Shown piece by piece: positions 38,130 to 51,454 of a stretch of 64,000 bases of DNA. Numbering within the stretch: position 1 is the stretch's first letter; each line of letters opens with the position of its first letter. The notes beneath the pieces were generated by a model, which worked only from the letters and a program-made list of their open reading frames with translations, had not been told where the DNA came from and ran no database searches. The stretch is from Bolinopsis microptera. Taxonomy: Eukaryota > Ctenophora > Tentaculata > Lobata > Bolinopsidae. The stretch is taken from the NCBI RefSeq assembly GCF_026151205.1, contig NC_087081.1, positions 6,381,246-6,445,245 of the forward strand, in the 5' to 3' direction. Position numbers and translations under genes: made by a program.

Positions 38130-39003
38130 CAGGTTGTGAGTTGACTACCACAATCATTATAAACAATAATTTAAAAGATGAACTAAGAGCTTGCTTTAAA
38201 AACGTAAAGAAATCAGAAAAAAATTGAAAGAAATCACACCCAGTGCAGCTAGGCTACGTTTCACTTTAGAGATTATTTAATTTTGTACGAGGTGTGTACT
38301 ACTACAGAAGGTGCGGTACCAACTTGAAAAACATGACGTCACTCTGCTGTACTGGCTACCTTATTTTCAGACTTTCAGAAGCATTCTAATCTAATCAGAT
38401 GTATGTCTACCCCCCAAACAGTACATACATAAGTTATCATCCAAATGTATTTTTGTGTTTAGTGAACAAAGTTGGAGTAAAACACTGGTCGCTCTTAGCC
38501 CAGGCTCCTCTTTCCTAGCTGAATTAGAATCTTGAAATAAGGTCATTATCAAGCAAACATTGCAATCATACCAAATATTGCAATCATACCAAACATTGCA
38601 ATCATACCAAGTATATGCACGACAAAAAAGCAATAAACAATCCGTCTGCAAGTACAATGTAGACTCTACTGTATCAGGAAATAGTGGTGAACCTTCAGTT
38701 ATATATAGCAAGTCAGTGACTCAGTAATGGTGAGTAGCTGAACAGACTGTAAAACAATGTATGAATATCGTCACAGTGATGATGGCAAGTTACCAAGTCA
38801 CATGTGCAATATGCATTACATCTCCCACCTAAATATAGTATTATGTTTTAAAGTAACTGCGAGCAGGTCATCACAATTTTATTGTGATTAATGTAACAAA
38901 TTACAGAGTGAAGAACTGGAACTTGGAAGAGCCCGGAAGAGAATTAACAGAAGACAAACTTTTACTTCAACGATATGTATAATTATTATATCATATAATA
39001 TAA
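38130..39003. other. Intergenic, no gene seen
   Basis: Sequence between the 71-bp array and a retrotransposon tail. A CAATCATACCAAA motif repeats three times at about 38565-38610. No exon chain found. Confidence 0.45.
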
Positions 39004-39372
39004 AGGAAGCATCTGAGACAGATAATCAACACCTATTGGCCTACGGTTATCAGTAACGAGAACTTATATAAGAGATGTAATGTCAGTCCCCTTACTGAAA
39101 TGATCAAGAAAGCACGATGGAAGATGCTTGGGCACGTTCTCAGAAGCGGTGACGACACTCCCGCTTTCTTATCTTTTAGATTTGCATGTTTAGGATGTCT
39201 TGACTACAAAGGAAGGAGGGGCAGACCTCGTTCAAATTTATTTGATTTATTATTAAAAGTCATTATGACAAAGAATATTATTGTGATTGTAAATAAAAGA
39301 TTTAGTTTAAGTAATTTCAACGATTTAGTGTACAAAGCTCATGATAGACGCTTATGGAGAAGCTATGGGTGA
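39004..39372 (+). pseudogene. Non-LTR retrotransposon reverse transcriptase C-terminus (5'-truncated)
   Basis: The frame reads HLRQIINTYWPTVISNENLY, then TEMIKKARWKMLGHVLRSGD and GRRGRPRSNLFDLL, ending RRLWRSYG stop. The pattern (I..YWP..ISN..LY...., RW..LGHVLR, GRRGRP) is the usual region after the RT domain in endonuclease-type non-LTR elements. An in-frame stop at 39001 and loss of the RT domain mark it as a dead 5'-truncated copy. It ends 237 bases from the TMEM192 stop, in opposite orientation. Confidence 0.82.
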
Positions 39373-39609
39373 GTCGAGACTACTCGGCCACTCGATTTTA
39401 TGATTTATTTCCTATTATCTTGTGTTTGCTGTATATAGTTGATTAATAATATAATATATCAAACTAAAGAATACATATTAGTATCTTAATCTTTTTACTG
39501 TTCATTCCTTGTAATGAACTTGAAGCGGTTAGGAAAACTAATGATAAAATTTCTACGAATCCTTTTTACTCCCGCCGGACAAACGTTCAACCAAAACATT
39601 TCCTTGTGT

Positions 39610-42358
39610 TTAAGCTTTTATCTGTTTGTGTAAGGACATGATCCGTCTTGCTAGGACCTGATTGTGATGTTGCAGGCTCTGGATTATCTCTGCTTGCTTA
39701 TCTATTGTTATCTCTAGTTCTTGATGTGACCTGTTGATAAGATGTTCAGGTTAGAGTTTATTTTTAGAATTAAAAGCCATTAAAGTGTTAGATTGTACTA
39801 CTCAAAATAGTGTTCTATATTCATTATAATGTGTATTTTAATAAGAGAAACTCATCTCAACCGCCAATTTCAAACTTTTTTCACTGTAGAATGTAGATAC
39901 TGTAAAAATGAAATTGAAAAATCATCTATTAAAGTATTAACAATCTAATAACACCATTCGAATGCTGAATATCCGCCAGATATTAACTGAGAATCAACGT
40001 TCCATCTTTGGAGCCACAGTACTCAAAAATTATCAACAACTCCATATTAAACATAAATTTGCGTTTTGTAACTCCATCGTGTTCAACCTCAACACACATT
40101 TCACTGCTCTAAAGAAGCTTACAATTAATTTCAGAATGCATGCTCACATGGCGCTATAGTACACAGTGGGTTTCTCTTCATTGTCATTTCTTTGGAAGGT
40201 AATGCTCGGAGTTGTCATTATGTGTTGCCGTAATATAATAGCTATATTACAATTAATGTAATAGTAACATTACGAAATGTTATAGTTCTCTATAATATAA
40301 TTACAACACTACAAATCTATTACATTTATTGAGAATACGAGTATGACGTAGAAATGTCGATACATTTATTCAGCTATACATTTCCATTAGAATCTGTCTT
40401 CACTGAGTCTATTCAGAAACAATCAGAAATTTGAATGAAAGAACTATCAAATCATAAGACACAATAACACGACACCACCAGTTCTCTGTAATAGAGATTA
40501 TATTGGAGTTTGGTGGATCACAGATCACCCTTTCTCCTCAGACAATACAGGCTCATTATATGATATGTACTTATAAGGCCATTACTCAATACAAATATTA
40601 TGTGTAACGTTCCGAGTTATTATTGAAGCATTTTTAATGATAAGTTTTTAACTAATATTCTGACTTCTGAGTTTAATTTTTAGAAATAATGTGGGAAATG
40701 GCGGGAAAGTGACATTTCATAGGCCTATGATATTATATTAATACTATACTGCTTCATTTCATCAACACCCTCGTTTTAAGCTCTCTGCCTTGACAAATGG
40801 GCAAAGAATGAATAACCCACCTACCATCACCCATTACTCTATTCTATAATCATGTTATAAAATTTAAACTGAGGACGAGTAGTTTTTAATATGAGATATG
40901 ATAATTGATATAATAATATTAATTAATTAATCAATATGATATGAAAGGTATTGCGTTTTACTGACCTGCTGAGACCAACTTGTATCTGTATTGGAGACGC
41001 ACTCTCTTTCAGGTACCTCTCCATATCGGGAAGAATGTGAGATTTGTTGAACTTAATAACGGTGGTGACATAATAAAACACTACTGGTAGTATGATTACT
41101 GTCTGTACCACTGAGATTATTACCTGCAGTAAGTTACCATGTTACAGGTCATACTGAGGTTTTAAACATATTGATCCAAAATTAATGGAAATGTTAACCC
41201 CAACATTTAGGAATCTAAACCATCATCATTAGAATCAATTATAAGCTGGTCGAAAATTCATTGTCAAATTACCACAAATGGATCTAGAATATTAAATATA
41301 AATCTTACCATGAAGAGTTGAGGAGTAACTTTTTTCCAGGGCGGTGAGGTATCACCCCAGAAACCAGCCACTAACAGACTAATTGCACAACCTGCAGTAG
41401 AATTTAGTTATTATATTGTCAATACCATAAATTTCACAGAAAAGTTGAAAAAAATTAAATTACCACAGCACAGTATGGTAAGTTATGTTTGAGTTTTACA
41501 AGTGAGGGTAAAGAAGGAAAGGTCACCTGAAGACATAACATAGCTAGGCAGCCGTCTCATGAACTTTGTGCCGGTATAAAATGAGACATAACCATGTCTT
41601 TTATGCTTGCTTGACATGCGGTGTATTATCCTGAAAGAAAACTGTCTCTGCTTACCTGCTTTTAAATGTTCAAAATTAAAGTTTAAGCATTAAAACAGAC
41701 AAACTGTGATGCATGATGAATTATGCACAGAAGTTTGATTGCCAAGCACTGCACTTTGCAGTAAATTAAACATTGCAAATTGCAGAATCAGGAGAAAAAA
41801 CATGTTTAAGTTTCAAGGACCAGCCAGGTGCCACTGCTACAAAAATCTTCTCAGTTTTACCATTACCCCATATTATGAGAGAGTCAGATAGATACAAGTA
41901 CAAAGAAATTATAATTCACAAACCTGTCTAAAATTGCAGTTACAAGCCAACAAAAGCTCTGCAGTACCAGGAGAAAGTGGAAGGGTAGAAAATGAGCTGA
42001 CTTTATTGGAGCGATACTTATATTGAAGTCAATGATATCAACTTGTACTAATACAGTAATAGTACACTGGCAAACCTGGAAGGTATTTCTGCTAAAGTGA
42101 TCGAAGATCAAATTATGTGAGAATGTTTTTTCTTGATGTTCATTGTTCATTTTAATTACAACATTCTAATTCGAGTTGCAAACAATCAATTAGAAACCGT
42201 TAAGGTCTTACCACTAACACCATGATAAACAGAGAGGCAATGTAACCATGTAGTTTTCTAAATTCTTTTCCTTTTCCAATCAGAGAGAGATCTAATGTTG
42301 AACCAGTTTGAGAGCTCTCAAGCTGGGCCTCAATGTTTTCCACTAAACTAGCATCCAT
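39610..42358 (-). CDS. TMEM192: TMEM192-like lysosomal transmembrane protein (complete, 6 exons)
   Basis: Exons: 42358-42212, 42075-41924, 41630-41527, 41391-41309, 41123-40966 and 39730-39610. Every junction is GT-AG with matching phase; 765 bases, 254 residues (human is 271). Hydrophobic helices lie at about 39-59, 79-98, 136-146 and 163-184. Signature stretches resemble the family: SKHKRHGYVSFYTGTKFMRR...SSG between helices 2 and 3, and VIKFNKSHILPDME after helix 4. The C-terminal amphipathic coil (DKQAEIIQSLQHHNQVLARR) is the segment that mediates dimers in TMEM192. TMEM192 is a four-helix homodimer of the late endosome and lysosome membrane. The last intron is long (about 1.2 kb). The similarity is from memory of the family; the coil and the loop together make it convincing. 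Confidence 0.88.
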
Positions 42359-42937
42359 GATTGCTGCCTAATCAATGATGATTTCTCATGAATACGGTTT
42401 ATTCAAAAACATAATTCTATAACAACTACATTTTCTATCGAATGGATTGAAGGTATCTTAATTTGAGCAGTCAAATTGATTAAAAAATGTATACCAGTCA
42501 CCACTATTTATTTGCAACATACAATTAAAGAATTAAGCACTAGGTGACTGAGCTAATATGGCCAACGTATGCACACTGACTTTAGGCCCACCCTGTATTG
42601 AAGCATCTTTTGAGATCAGATAAACCTCAACTTTCGTGTTTTGCAAGGACAAATTGGCAACTTCGTGAGACTAGGACATGACATGAAACTTGGCACAGGT
42701 TTTTTAGGATGAATACTCAAAATTGTTCTGAGACACCGCTTTTTGTGTTGAGGCAAAAGGAGTACTAAATGCAACATCCTTATACTAATAAAATTCCAAG
42801 ATATTCTTGTGAAAAGATAACAATATTTGCTTCAGCGCTCGATTTTCATACGACGGTGTAAATTGATGATAAAATGAGCGGCGCCGCGCACCTAAAATTT
42901 AATTTTTTTTCTGCGTTTAATTCATTCTCTACCGATC
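42359..42937. other. 5' flank of TMEM192
   Basis: Upstream (minus strand) of the TMEM192 ATG. It should hold its promoter. No clear motif, and no repeat that I recognise. Confidence 0.4.
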
Positions 42938-43672
42938 ATGTCACAGCCTACCGCACACTCAAAAACAATCACTCCAAGTTACTTCGAAAGAAACCCGAGT
43001 ATCGCAAAACCACCAAAAGAGGACTTTCTTATTCACAACGGTTTCAAGAAACGAATTCCTCCTCAATCAACACAACCCATCGGGAGTAAAATATTCACAC
43101 CACACGTCATTACTAAAACTTTGAAATGTAACTTTAGAGAATATTGGGGGTCCTGTATCAACACTTCTCGGAAATTAGAATTTTATCGTGACCTAAAATC
43201 CAAATTTAACAAAGAGTATTACCTAGATAGTGTCATTAAATATGCAGACCGTGCTAATATCACAAGACTGCGGATCAGTGCACATCGACTCGAAATTGAA
43301 CTTGGCCGATATAATCAAACTCCTCGTGACGAGCGAATATGCTCCTGGTGCAATATAGTCTTAGGTTCTGGTATTATTGAGAATGAAGATCACTTCCTTA
43401 ACCATTGTGATCTTAACGCTGCATCGAGGCGAAAAGTCCTAGACAAGATCCAGTCACTCATATCAAATCCAATCAAACCGTCTGCGACATCTTATTCTGT
43501 TCACAATGTCATCCCTGGAGCAAACGTCCTCAAATTCATCAGCAACAACAGTGAAATCATTGAACTTATCACGAACGAAAGTCAAGTCCACCTCACGAGA
43601 GTCGTTGCTAGGTTTGCCACTACGTGTTTTAACAACCGCAAGAAATTTGTTGACTCTCTGGCCAGTACATGA
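42938..43672 (+). pseudogene. Non-LTR retrotransposon C-terminal ORF with Cys-His finger
   Basis: 244 open codons ending TGA. Middle: LEFYRDLKSKFNKEYYLDSV, then RLRISAHRLEIELGRYNQTP, then the finger RICSWCN...NEDHFLNHC. This RLS.H.L.IE.GRY...R..R.C..C......E.HFL..C arrangement is the typical C-terminus of CR1/jockey-like elements in invertebrates. The first Met is arbitrary; endonuclease and RT are missing upstream, so the copy is 5'-truncated. The frame itself is unbroken, so insertion may be fairly recent. Confidence 0.82.
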
Positions 43673-44822
43673 ACAGTGAACACTGAAAATCACTGTACCC
43701 GCTTTTGTTTCTTTTCGCGCAACGACGAGTGCAAACTGCAAAGTGACCTGGCTCAAGCATTACAGCATTACCAAGGCGACTGAAAACAAAATATTCTATG
43801 TCAAATCTTTATTTTTCACTTTAGTTAAGTTATATTAATATAATAAATTCAAATCTTATGATATTGTTATTATCTTAACAGTTACTAGTACTATTGTAGC
43901 TCAAGATTTTAAATTTGTATTCCTTGTATTCCTTGTATTCCTTGTATTCCTTTGTATTATTTCCACATTTCACAGTAAAAGGTATTCGAAAATATTTGCC
44001 CGTGTTAAATAGCATTAAATTACCTTGTATCACGTCGTGACCCCGGCCCCATTGCGCAGGGAGACTAAAGTGCAAAGAAACTGCTGCTAACTGCTGCTAA
44101 CTGCTAGCAGTTAGCAGCTGCTAACTGCTCATGCTGCTGACTGCTGCAGGCTGCTATAACTGCTGGTAACTGCTGCAAATGGCGCGCACGTGACAGCAGA
44201 TTGTGCGCACGCGCAGAAATCTTAAATTTAGAACAATTTTTTAAATTTTCATGAACCAACGTGAAACTTGTCATACGTTGTATCCAAAAAACCTTACCGC
44301 CTGCTGGGCTTGCTAAAGGTGATAGATTTTCAACAGCACGTTTGGCGTCGCGCGTCACATCGAGTTTACCTTTCACACGCTGCATTTAGTTTAGTTCGGT
44401 TTAATTCAGAATCTAAGTTGTCCCCAATTGTGCTCCTGGGGAGCCTCCTTTAAATTTACGGGACGGACATTTTGTTGAAAACCGGAAGGTTCTATTTATT
44501 TTACTTTTGGAGATATTCTCCGGCCGGTAGGGTTTGCTGGGTATGACCCGCCGCGCACGTGTGCGCGGCTCCCCCTGTATCGTAGAAACTCTACAGTGAA
44601 GCGACAGTGGGGGTCACCACGTGATACAACGTGAAACAAATTTATATTTATACATTCCAAAATTACTAAACTCTCGGAGAGAAGCTTATATTCATTACTT
44701 CGTATATATTATACTATTTATATTTGTTACCTCGTTTTTACTATTCTGAAACTAAACTCTGATCTCGTCAAGATCTGCTAGGCAGGTCAGGCCTTCGATC
44801 GACTTTGTCTATAATACTGAAA
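43673..44822. other. Retrotransposon 3' flank and short repeats
   Basis: It contains a 10-bp repeat TTCCTTGTAT (43917-43952) and a CTGCTAACTG cluster (44083-44175) that can form a hairpin at about 44095-44125. No gene is supported. Confidence 0.55.
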
Positions 44823-44824
44823 TG

Positions 44825-44920
44825 TTACCTGAGGACCCCAGGCTATTATGTTCATTAACATAATAATGTAATAACGCCGAATAAAGATTTGGCGGAATGA
44901 CAGGCTGAGCGCGGCCCAGT
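44825..44920 (+). repeat. Short interspersed repeat, copy A
   Basis: Starts TTACCTGAGGACCCCAGGCT and ends GACAGGCTGAGCGCGGCCCAGT. Copies: 60045-60117 (+), lacking about 20 internal bases, and its right half at 58321-58364 (-). All three stop at the same CCCAGT, which suggests a true element end. Class unknown. Confidence 0.75.
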
Positions 44921-46898
44921 AAACTGAAATGTTATTGTAACTTATATACTAAGAGGTATTGCAATCAAGATTTTTAGCAATCAATCCCACTGCGAGCTCT
45001 TCACTTGTGACGTCACATGCGCGTCTACTAAAACATTCTCGCGCGATACATTTTGATGACGAGTTATTTCCTTCTGTTTGTCACAATTTCGGCCGCGCGC
45101 TGCACAACATTACCCGAAACCGCGCATCAAGTAATGAATTAATTCATATCGTTTAATAAATTAAAGATAACAGCTAATGAATAAAATATTCGAAACGCTT
45201 TTCAGGTTCAAATTATACTAAAATTCGAGTAAAATGTTGATTGTTTTGTGTCCCATTGAAAATACTATTTTAAAATTTAAAATTATTGTAACTTTCTCAC
45301 TGCTGAGCGGTATTTAGCCTTTTGTTCCGCCATACCTTTATTTTTAATGTTCATGTTGAATGTGTTTATAATTTTTGACAACTCAAGGCTCAGATCACTA
45401 CCGAGGTCTTTAGGTAATAATTAACAAATACTGAATATCGAAGAGTTTATTTTTTATATTACTTTTCGACCCGCCAATAATCGTTTAAAAAATAAAAACT
45501 GTTTATATATTATAAGGAATTTTGACCATTATATATTAACGTGGGTCATCGCCATTTTAAAAGTGTTTTAAATTGTAAATTAAAGTTACCTGGTTTAAAA
45601 TCTTTTTGACATTCAAATGGTTCATGGATCTCAATTTTAAATGCTTATTTTTCTTTCACATTTCAAGGTTTCAGGCAATTTCGGCAAGTAAATATGAAGA
45701 AAAGCCTCACATATAATGCATTTTAATACATTACAATATGTAGAACTTTTTATAATCAAAATCTTTTTATAATAATATCATAAGAAATCACAAACCATTT
45801 CTAAAAATTTTCTCAGTATACATTTAAAAATTTACAAACAATAGATTTTCGCGCGCAAACATTTAAAGGTATTTCATGGTCGCATTTGGAAATATTTTTA
45901 CCCAAAAATACTGTTCGATAAAATTTATTAGCATTTTCAGTGAGAAGAAAGTTTTGAATTTAACAAGAGTAGCACATTTTGGTGGTGAAAAACACTCTGA
46001 CAATTGGCGTGTGCAGTGCGCGCGGTTAAAGGCATAACAGATCGAGCGCTAGCATTAGCAAAGCATTTCATTACACAAATGTGAGAGACCATGTTCCGAT
46101 ATCCTTTCTGTTTTGTTCGTAATTTACTTTTATCTCCCGTAATGTTATTTAAAGTAGCTATCTAACCATGTAATTTAACAGGTCTCATCAATGTTTAATT
46201 TGATACAGCAGTTTTTTCATGGGATCTTGTTATCCTAACTATTTTGTTTTCCTACTCGTTTTTTACTTTCAGTATTGGTTTTCCGATTTGGAACTGCACA
46301 ATTGTACAACTGACCACTTAACTCATCATCCAATGGAAGTGTGAACACATTTACCCACTACGGATAATTAATTTATGGTTCAAACATATTTATGGTTTAT
46401 GCACTATTTTAACGTGTCCTAAGGGTACTCATTTTAGATAACAGTCATTTCAGTACCTCTGCTAAAAAAATTTGTGTTTAATCTCTTGCTTGATATATAC
46501 ATGCATTTTTATCGCTCTACCCTTTATTATTTTCCTGAACTATTAATTCCGAACTATATATTTCAGCTTGTAAAGAGGATGTTATTGCCCACGTTAAGGG
46601 GCCTGTTAATAATTAACTAAATTATTAGATATTTTAGATTAGATAATAATAATAATATTATAACTTTACTATCACCACAAGAAGCTGACATGTTTATAGA
46701 TCCAGACTATGCTTAGAAAGAGTTGCCAAGATCACCCCAAAGATCTTCTAATCAAAGATGCTCTCACAGGATGCAGATGGTTTGTCTAGCGAGACTTAAT
46801 TTTGGATTATAACATATACAAGCTTTTCACATGATTTTGATTGGTACAATTATAGATAAGCGTAAATATAATGACAATCAAATTCAGCCTGAAACGAA
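44921..46898. other. AT-rich intergenic, no gene seen
   Basis: Long AT-rich sequence with a CpG-rich patch at about 44995-45115. Nothing else stands out. Confidence 0.4.
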
Positions 46899-48126
46899 AT
46901 GAATGAGAAAGAACGCCCTGTTCACCGAAACAACATTAATGAACTTGTCAACTATGCAGGTAACTGTGCTATTTTTACTATTTATTGACAATCTCTCAAT
47001 TGAACAAAAAATTCAATTTAACAATTATTTAAATGTCAATTGGGAGTCCTATGACTTAATGCACCTATTTAGAAGGTGAATAAATTATTGTTTGTGGTTT
47101 TTGATACAGCCTACTAAGGACATGTGTTTTAAATGACACTAAAATGACGTGTCCTGACACTTGACAGTGAAAGTGAAATGACTAGTAAGTAGAAAGTTTT
47201 GCACAGCAATGTTAACTGCTTTTGTTAGGAAAATCCTTTTGCGCTTAGGAAAAACGCTTATCTTTGTCATCAGAACGGTCAGAATCATTGAAGGCAGGAC
47301 CTTTGCCAGATTCTCGAGTATTAACTAAGCCCACTAAGATTTATATCTGCAACAGGAACAATTCGGTGGTTAGAATCTTAGATGATTGGTAATGCTGATA
47401 TTGACATAAAAAATTAGTAGCTCTTATGTTGAGTGCGGTGTGGCAGTCACAACAGCTCCATTAGTAGCACTCCAATATTATTATTTGTTTTGACCCTTAT
47501 ATGAACGTAAATAAATGCTTAAACTAAGGCTAACATTCCCATGGATAAAGAAATAGACGCTTAAATTGCTCACAACCATTTAAATTGCTTAAAATTTAAA
47601 TGGTTGTTAACTTGGATATTTTGTGCAGTTGAGAAGTTATCCCGAAGTTAATTTCGTAAGCTTTTAAATTCTCCAATTAACTAAACCTTTAATTTAAATT
47701 ATCTTAACCGCAGGGTTTTAGAAGAAACAAGACGTAGAAATCTTTCAAGCGAAGATCAACTATGCTAAAATGAAGCACAAATCCAGTGTGGTGGAATTGG
47801 ATCGTTTGAAGGAAAAATATCTTATGCCTGGTAATTATTATAATTGATAGCCAATTAAATCGATTTTTAATTCATTTATGCACCTTCTTCGCTTTATCTG
47901 AATCTAGATCACTACATCTGGTCTCAGTGGTAAATTACCCTAATGTATTGTCTCAATAACGTTTATAATTTCGAACCATATTCGGAGGAGAAATTTGGGG
48001 CAGTTTTTTGCTTGTACTGATTTTATCGAATTGTAACCACCAGACTTTACATCATGCCGTATGTACCTTGAAGAACTTACAGAAATCACGTATCTAAAAG
48101 AGAATGATGTAGAGGGGGATGATTAG
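46899..48126 (+). CDS. Candidate small gene, partial exon chain
   Basis: Pieces with good splice context: 46899-46959 (ATG after an in-frame stop, MNEKERPVHRNNINELVNYA, donor GTAACT, phase 1); 47274-47388 (phase 1 in; LTKPTKIYICNRNNSVVRIL, phase 2 out); 47722-47830 (phase 0 in; coiled-coil-like KINYAKMKHKSSVVELDRLK, phase 1 out); 48074-48126 (phase 1 in; LTEITYLKENDVEGDD stop). Joins 1-2 and 3-4 agree. The join from phase 2 at 47388 to phase 0 at 47722 needs an exon I have not found; a 27-base micro-exon at about 47630-47656 fits only one side. I do not recognise the protein. It could be a real small gene or chance. Confidence 0.35.
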
Positions 48127-49050
48127 TAGTTAGAAATCGGATCGCTGTAGCGGAAAAAAGCTAACCCTAGCAAAGAGTGATTTTATAACCAAATTCAGAC
48201 AATTGTCTCGCCCATCTCCTGACATTTTAGGGTTCTTAACCCCTATCACCCATGAACCGGGTGCTTCCGGATTTATACCGAAACCCATATTGGAAGAAAA
48301 CACCCGATCTACAACTGCAAAGCACATTTTAATAACTTGAGCACAAAACTTGTTAAAAAAAGACCAACAATTGTTCCCCAATTTGGTATTTTTCCTCACG
48401 CCGCGCGTGCAACCAAAATGACCGATTTTTGTCAATATCTTAACGAATAAGCATTAAAAGGCTTATATTGCTTTATAAGTTGTATATAAATATGATGTTT
48501 GCGGTCATTTTAAGCTAGAATTCAAGTCTCTACGACCTTCCTAGTTCAAGTTACCAAAATTCAGTGCCATTTTTGGTTCGCTGAGCCAAAAAATAGTTTT
48601 TTGCCAATGTCTATAAAATGAAGCACTGGAGACCTTATGTTGCTTTATAACTTGTGTCCATTAGTACAAATGACCCTCTACCATACCAGATCGATTTCAA
48701 GTCAGTCAAGGCAATAGGCATAAATGCGGCTACAAGGGCATGTTTCCAAAACGGACACAAATGTTTCCACGAGCTCAACTACTCTGACACCAAAATGGAA
48801 ACATTGCCCAGAGCCCTTTCTGAACATGCTAGACCCACCAAACTTCTCAGGGACACTCGTGGTATCAACATAAATCGATCCCAATCGGTTTCAGTTCATT
48901 TTAGGCGATTCTAGGAGAATGTTCATTTTTTGTTCATTTCGTTCATTCTATGAACCATAGAAATATTTCACAGGAAGCTTAAAATGTTAGTACTCAAGCC
49001 ACTGTATTATACCAGGGCAAATCCAACTCTGTTTACGGACATATACGGGT
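48127..49050. other. Intergenic, possible element flank
   Basis: It includes a 35-base string at 48739-48773 (CATGTTTCCAAAACGGACAC...) found again in direct orientation at 53786-53820, on the far side of the transposon nest. No gene supported. Confidence 0.45.
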
Positions 49051-50059
49051 AAACCCCCCCCCCCCCCTAAAATGTCACCCACCCCTTAGACGCCACTCTT
49101 GATTGATTGGATCCCATCTTCTTAGAAAGTATCTTACCTAATCATTTGTAACTCCTAAACATAAAAAATATCATTCAGACCCTGCCACATCCTGAAATTG
49201 AATCTAAATGATGCCATAAGGGCATTTTTTTCACTTTGTACGAATTTTTTACTTTTGAAAAAAAGCGCACAATTTTATAACTCTGGAATTCATTAATATT
49301 AACTCAGTTTTGGTCTAGGATAGTGATAATTACATATTTTAGCAACTTTGTACATATGACTGGAGATATGGAAAGTTATACATTACTCAATATTACTACC
49401 CTCCCCTAAAATGTCAACTGGCCGCCCCCTAAAATGTCATTTTATCAGATTCTGGCTTTGAGACTACAAGCACCATAAAATGGAGGTACCAGCCTATTAA
49501 ACATCATATTTAGCATCTAATGGTAATATTGGAAAGCTTTGGCAGCTCAAGGAATTAGTTTTATTTTATTAATCGCAATAAAAATCCCCTAAAATGTCTA
49601 ATTATCCCCCCTAAAATGTCATTTTAACCTGATCAAATTACTCAGGCTTTTCCTAAGATGCAATGGGGGGGTACCAATGGCATAAATGGCATAATGGAGA
49701 ATTGGCCAAGCAAAATTTCCATTTATGCCATGAAATTTCTATGCCATTTGACGATTTTTATGCCATTTGTCTCCATTTTATGCCATTCGAAATATGAAAT
49801 TTTAAAACTTTGAACTGAGAATTTAATAACGAATAGTCTGCACCCCACTAGTACTGTCCACCTTTATCTCTATTTGTTGTACTGACCCTGGTCATTAGAA
49901 ACACCCCTAAAAGTTCGTTTTTTGACAAAAAATTTAAAACTTCTGTAATTTCATTTCTGTTTTAGTTACGCATTTGATTTTTGGTATGCGTATAGAAAAT
50001 CGATACGGCTTTAAAATGAGATGTTCGGCGACCTCCTAGCTCACTCACTAGACTCAGTA

Positions 50060-51085
50060 GGAGTGATTTAACTGCGAGGGACAATTGAGGCTAACAAATT
50101 AGCCTCACCACTTTCAAAAAAGAACTTTCTCATGTTACGTCCATGATATCCAAGTTGCAAGTATAATCCATAGTGATTATACTTGATCGAGATCTAAGCT
50201 TTAAATATTCGAGGTGAAAATGAGGCTAACCACCTTTTGAGAGGGTGAAATGAGGCTAACAAGTATACTTTTGTGTATATTTTCGAGTTGGTTCGGTATT
50301 GTGACTATCTAATATGTCAACAATAAAGATTGATTCATCCTCTTCAAACTCAACATTTCAGAAATCGCCGAGTCTACTTGTAGGAGGCCAAAATGAGGCT
50401 AATAAATAATTCGACCGCATTTTAACTTTAATGTACGGAAACAGGTTAACAGCTCACACGTACCGTTACTTGATATCCATGTTGCACATGAAATTCCTTG
50501 GGATTATATTTAATCGGTATTTAAGCTTCAAATATTCGAGGTGAAAATGAGGCTAACCACCTTTTGAGAGGGTGAAATGAGGCTAACAAGTATACTTTTG
50601 TGTATATTTTCGAGTTGGTTCGGTATTGTGACTATCTAATACGTCAACAATAAAGATTGATTCATCCTCTTCAAACTCAACATTTCAGAAATCGCCGAGT
50701 CTACTTGTAGGAGGCCAAAATGAGGCTAATACAAAAATTCGACCGCATTTTAACTTTAATGTACGGAAACAGGTTAACAACTCACAAGTTACTTGATATC
50801 TATGTTGCACATGAAATTCCGTCTGATTATAGCTTCAAATTTTCGAGGTGAAAATGAGGCTAACCACCTTGTGAGAGGGTGAAATGAGGCTAACAAGTAT
50901 ACTTTTGTGTATATTTTCGAGTATGTTCGGTATTGTGACTATCTAATGTGTCAACAATAAAAATGTATTCATCCTCTTCAAGCTCAACATTTCAGAAATC
51001 GCAGAGGCCAAAATGAGGCTAATAAATGATTCGACCGCATTTTAAGTTTTAACTTTAATGTACGGAAACATGTTATAGCCCACTA
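50060..51085 (+). repeat. Tandem array, unit about 307-327 bp, three copies
   Basis: Unit marker GAGGTGAAAATGAGGCTAAC starts at 50211, 50538 and 50845. The motif GAGGCTAA occurs at least ten times across 50085-51195, continuing past the array. It is internal to the 3.19-kb transposon and lies 5' of its ORF. Confidence 0.85.
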
Positions 51086-51454
51086 TAGAACTTATAATTG
51101 TAGCCCGAAGGTTATTGACTATTGAGACTTTATCGAAACTTATGTGAGGTTGGATTGAGGCTACTTTCCCTCCTTGAGGCAAAATTGAGGCTAACAGATA
51201 CACTACGCAGACAATTGTCACTGTGCCAGCTGTCAAGTAGTTGCTGAGCAGCAGCAGCAGTTAGATGAAGAAAATGAAGTTGAGGAAGGAAATGTATTAG
51301 AGCTGTTGGCTAGAGTAGGCCCCTTACTTCTATGGAGCTCTCTGGCCAATTGCTCTGGCAATGCTCTCCATGGGGCCATGTAATATCACATGATCTGATA
51401 TCAAGCCAAATTAGACTCTAAACTATAAAGTATAATAAAAATGGAACTGTTTGA

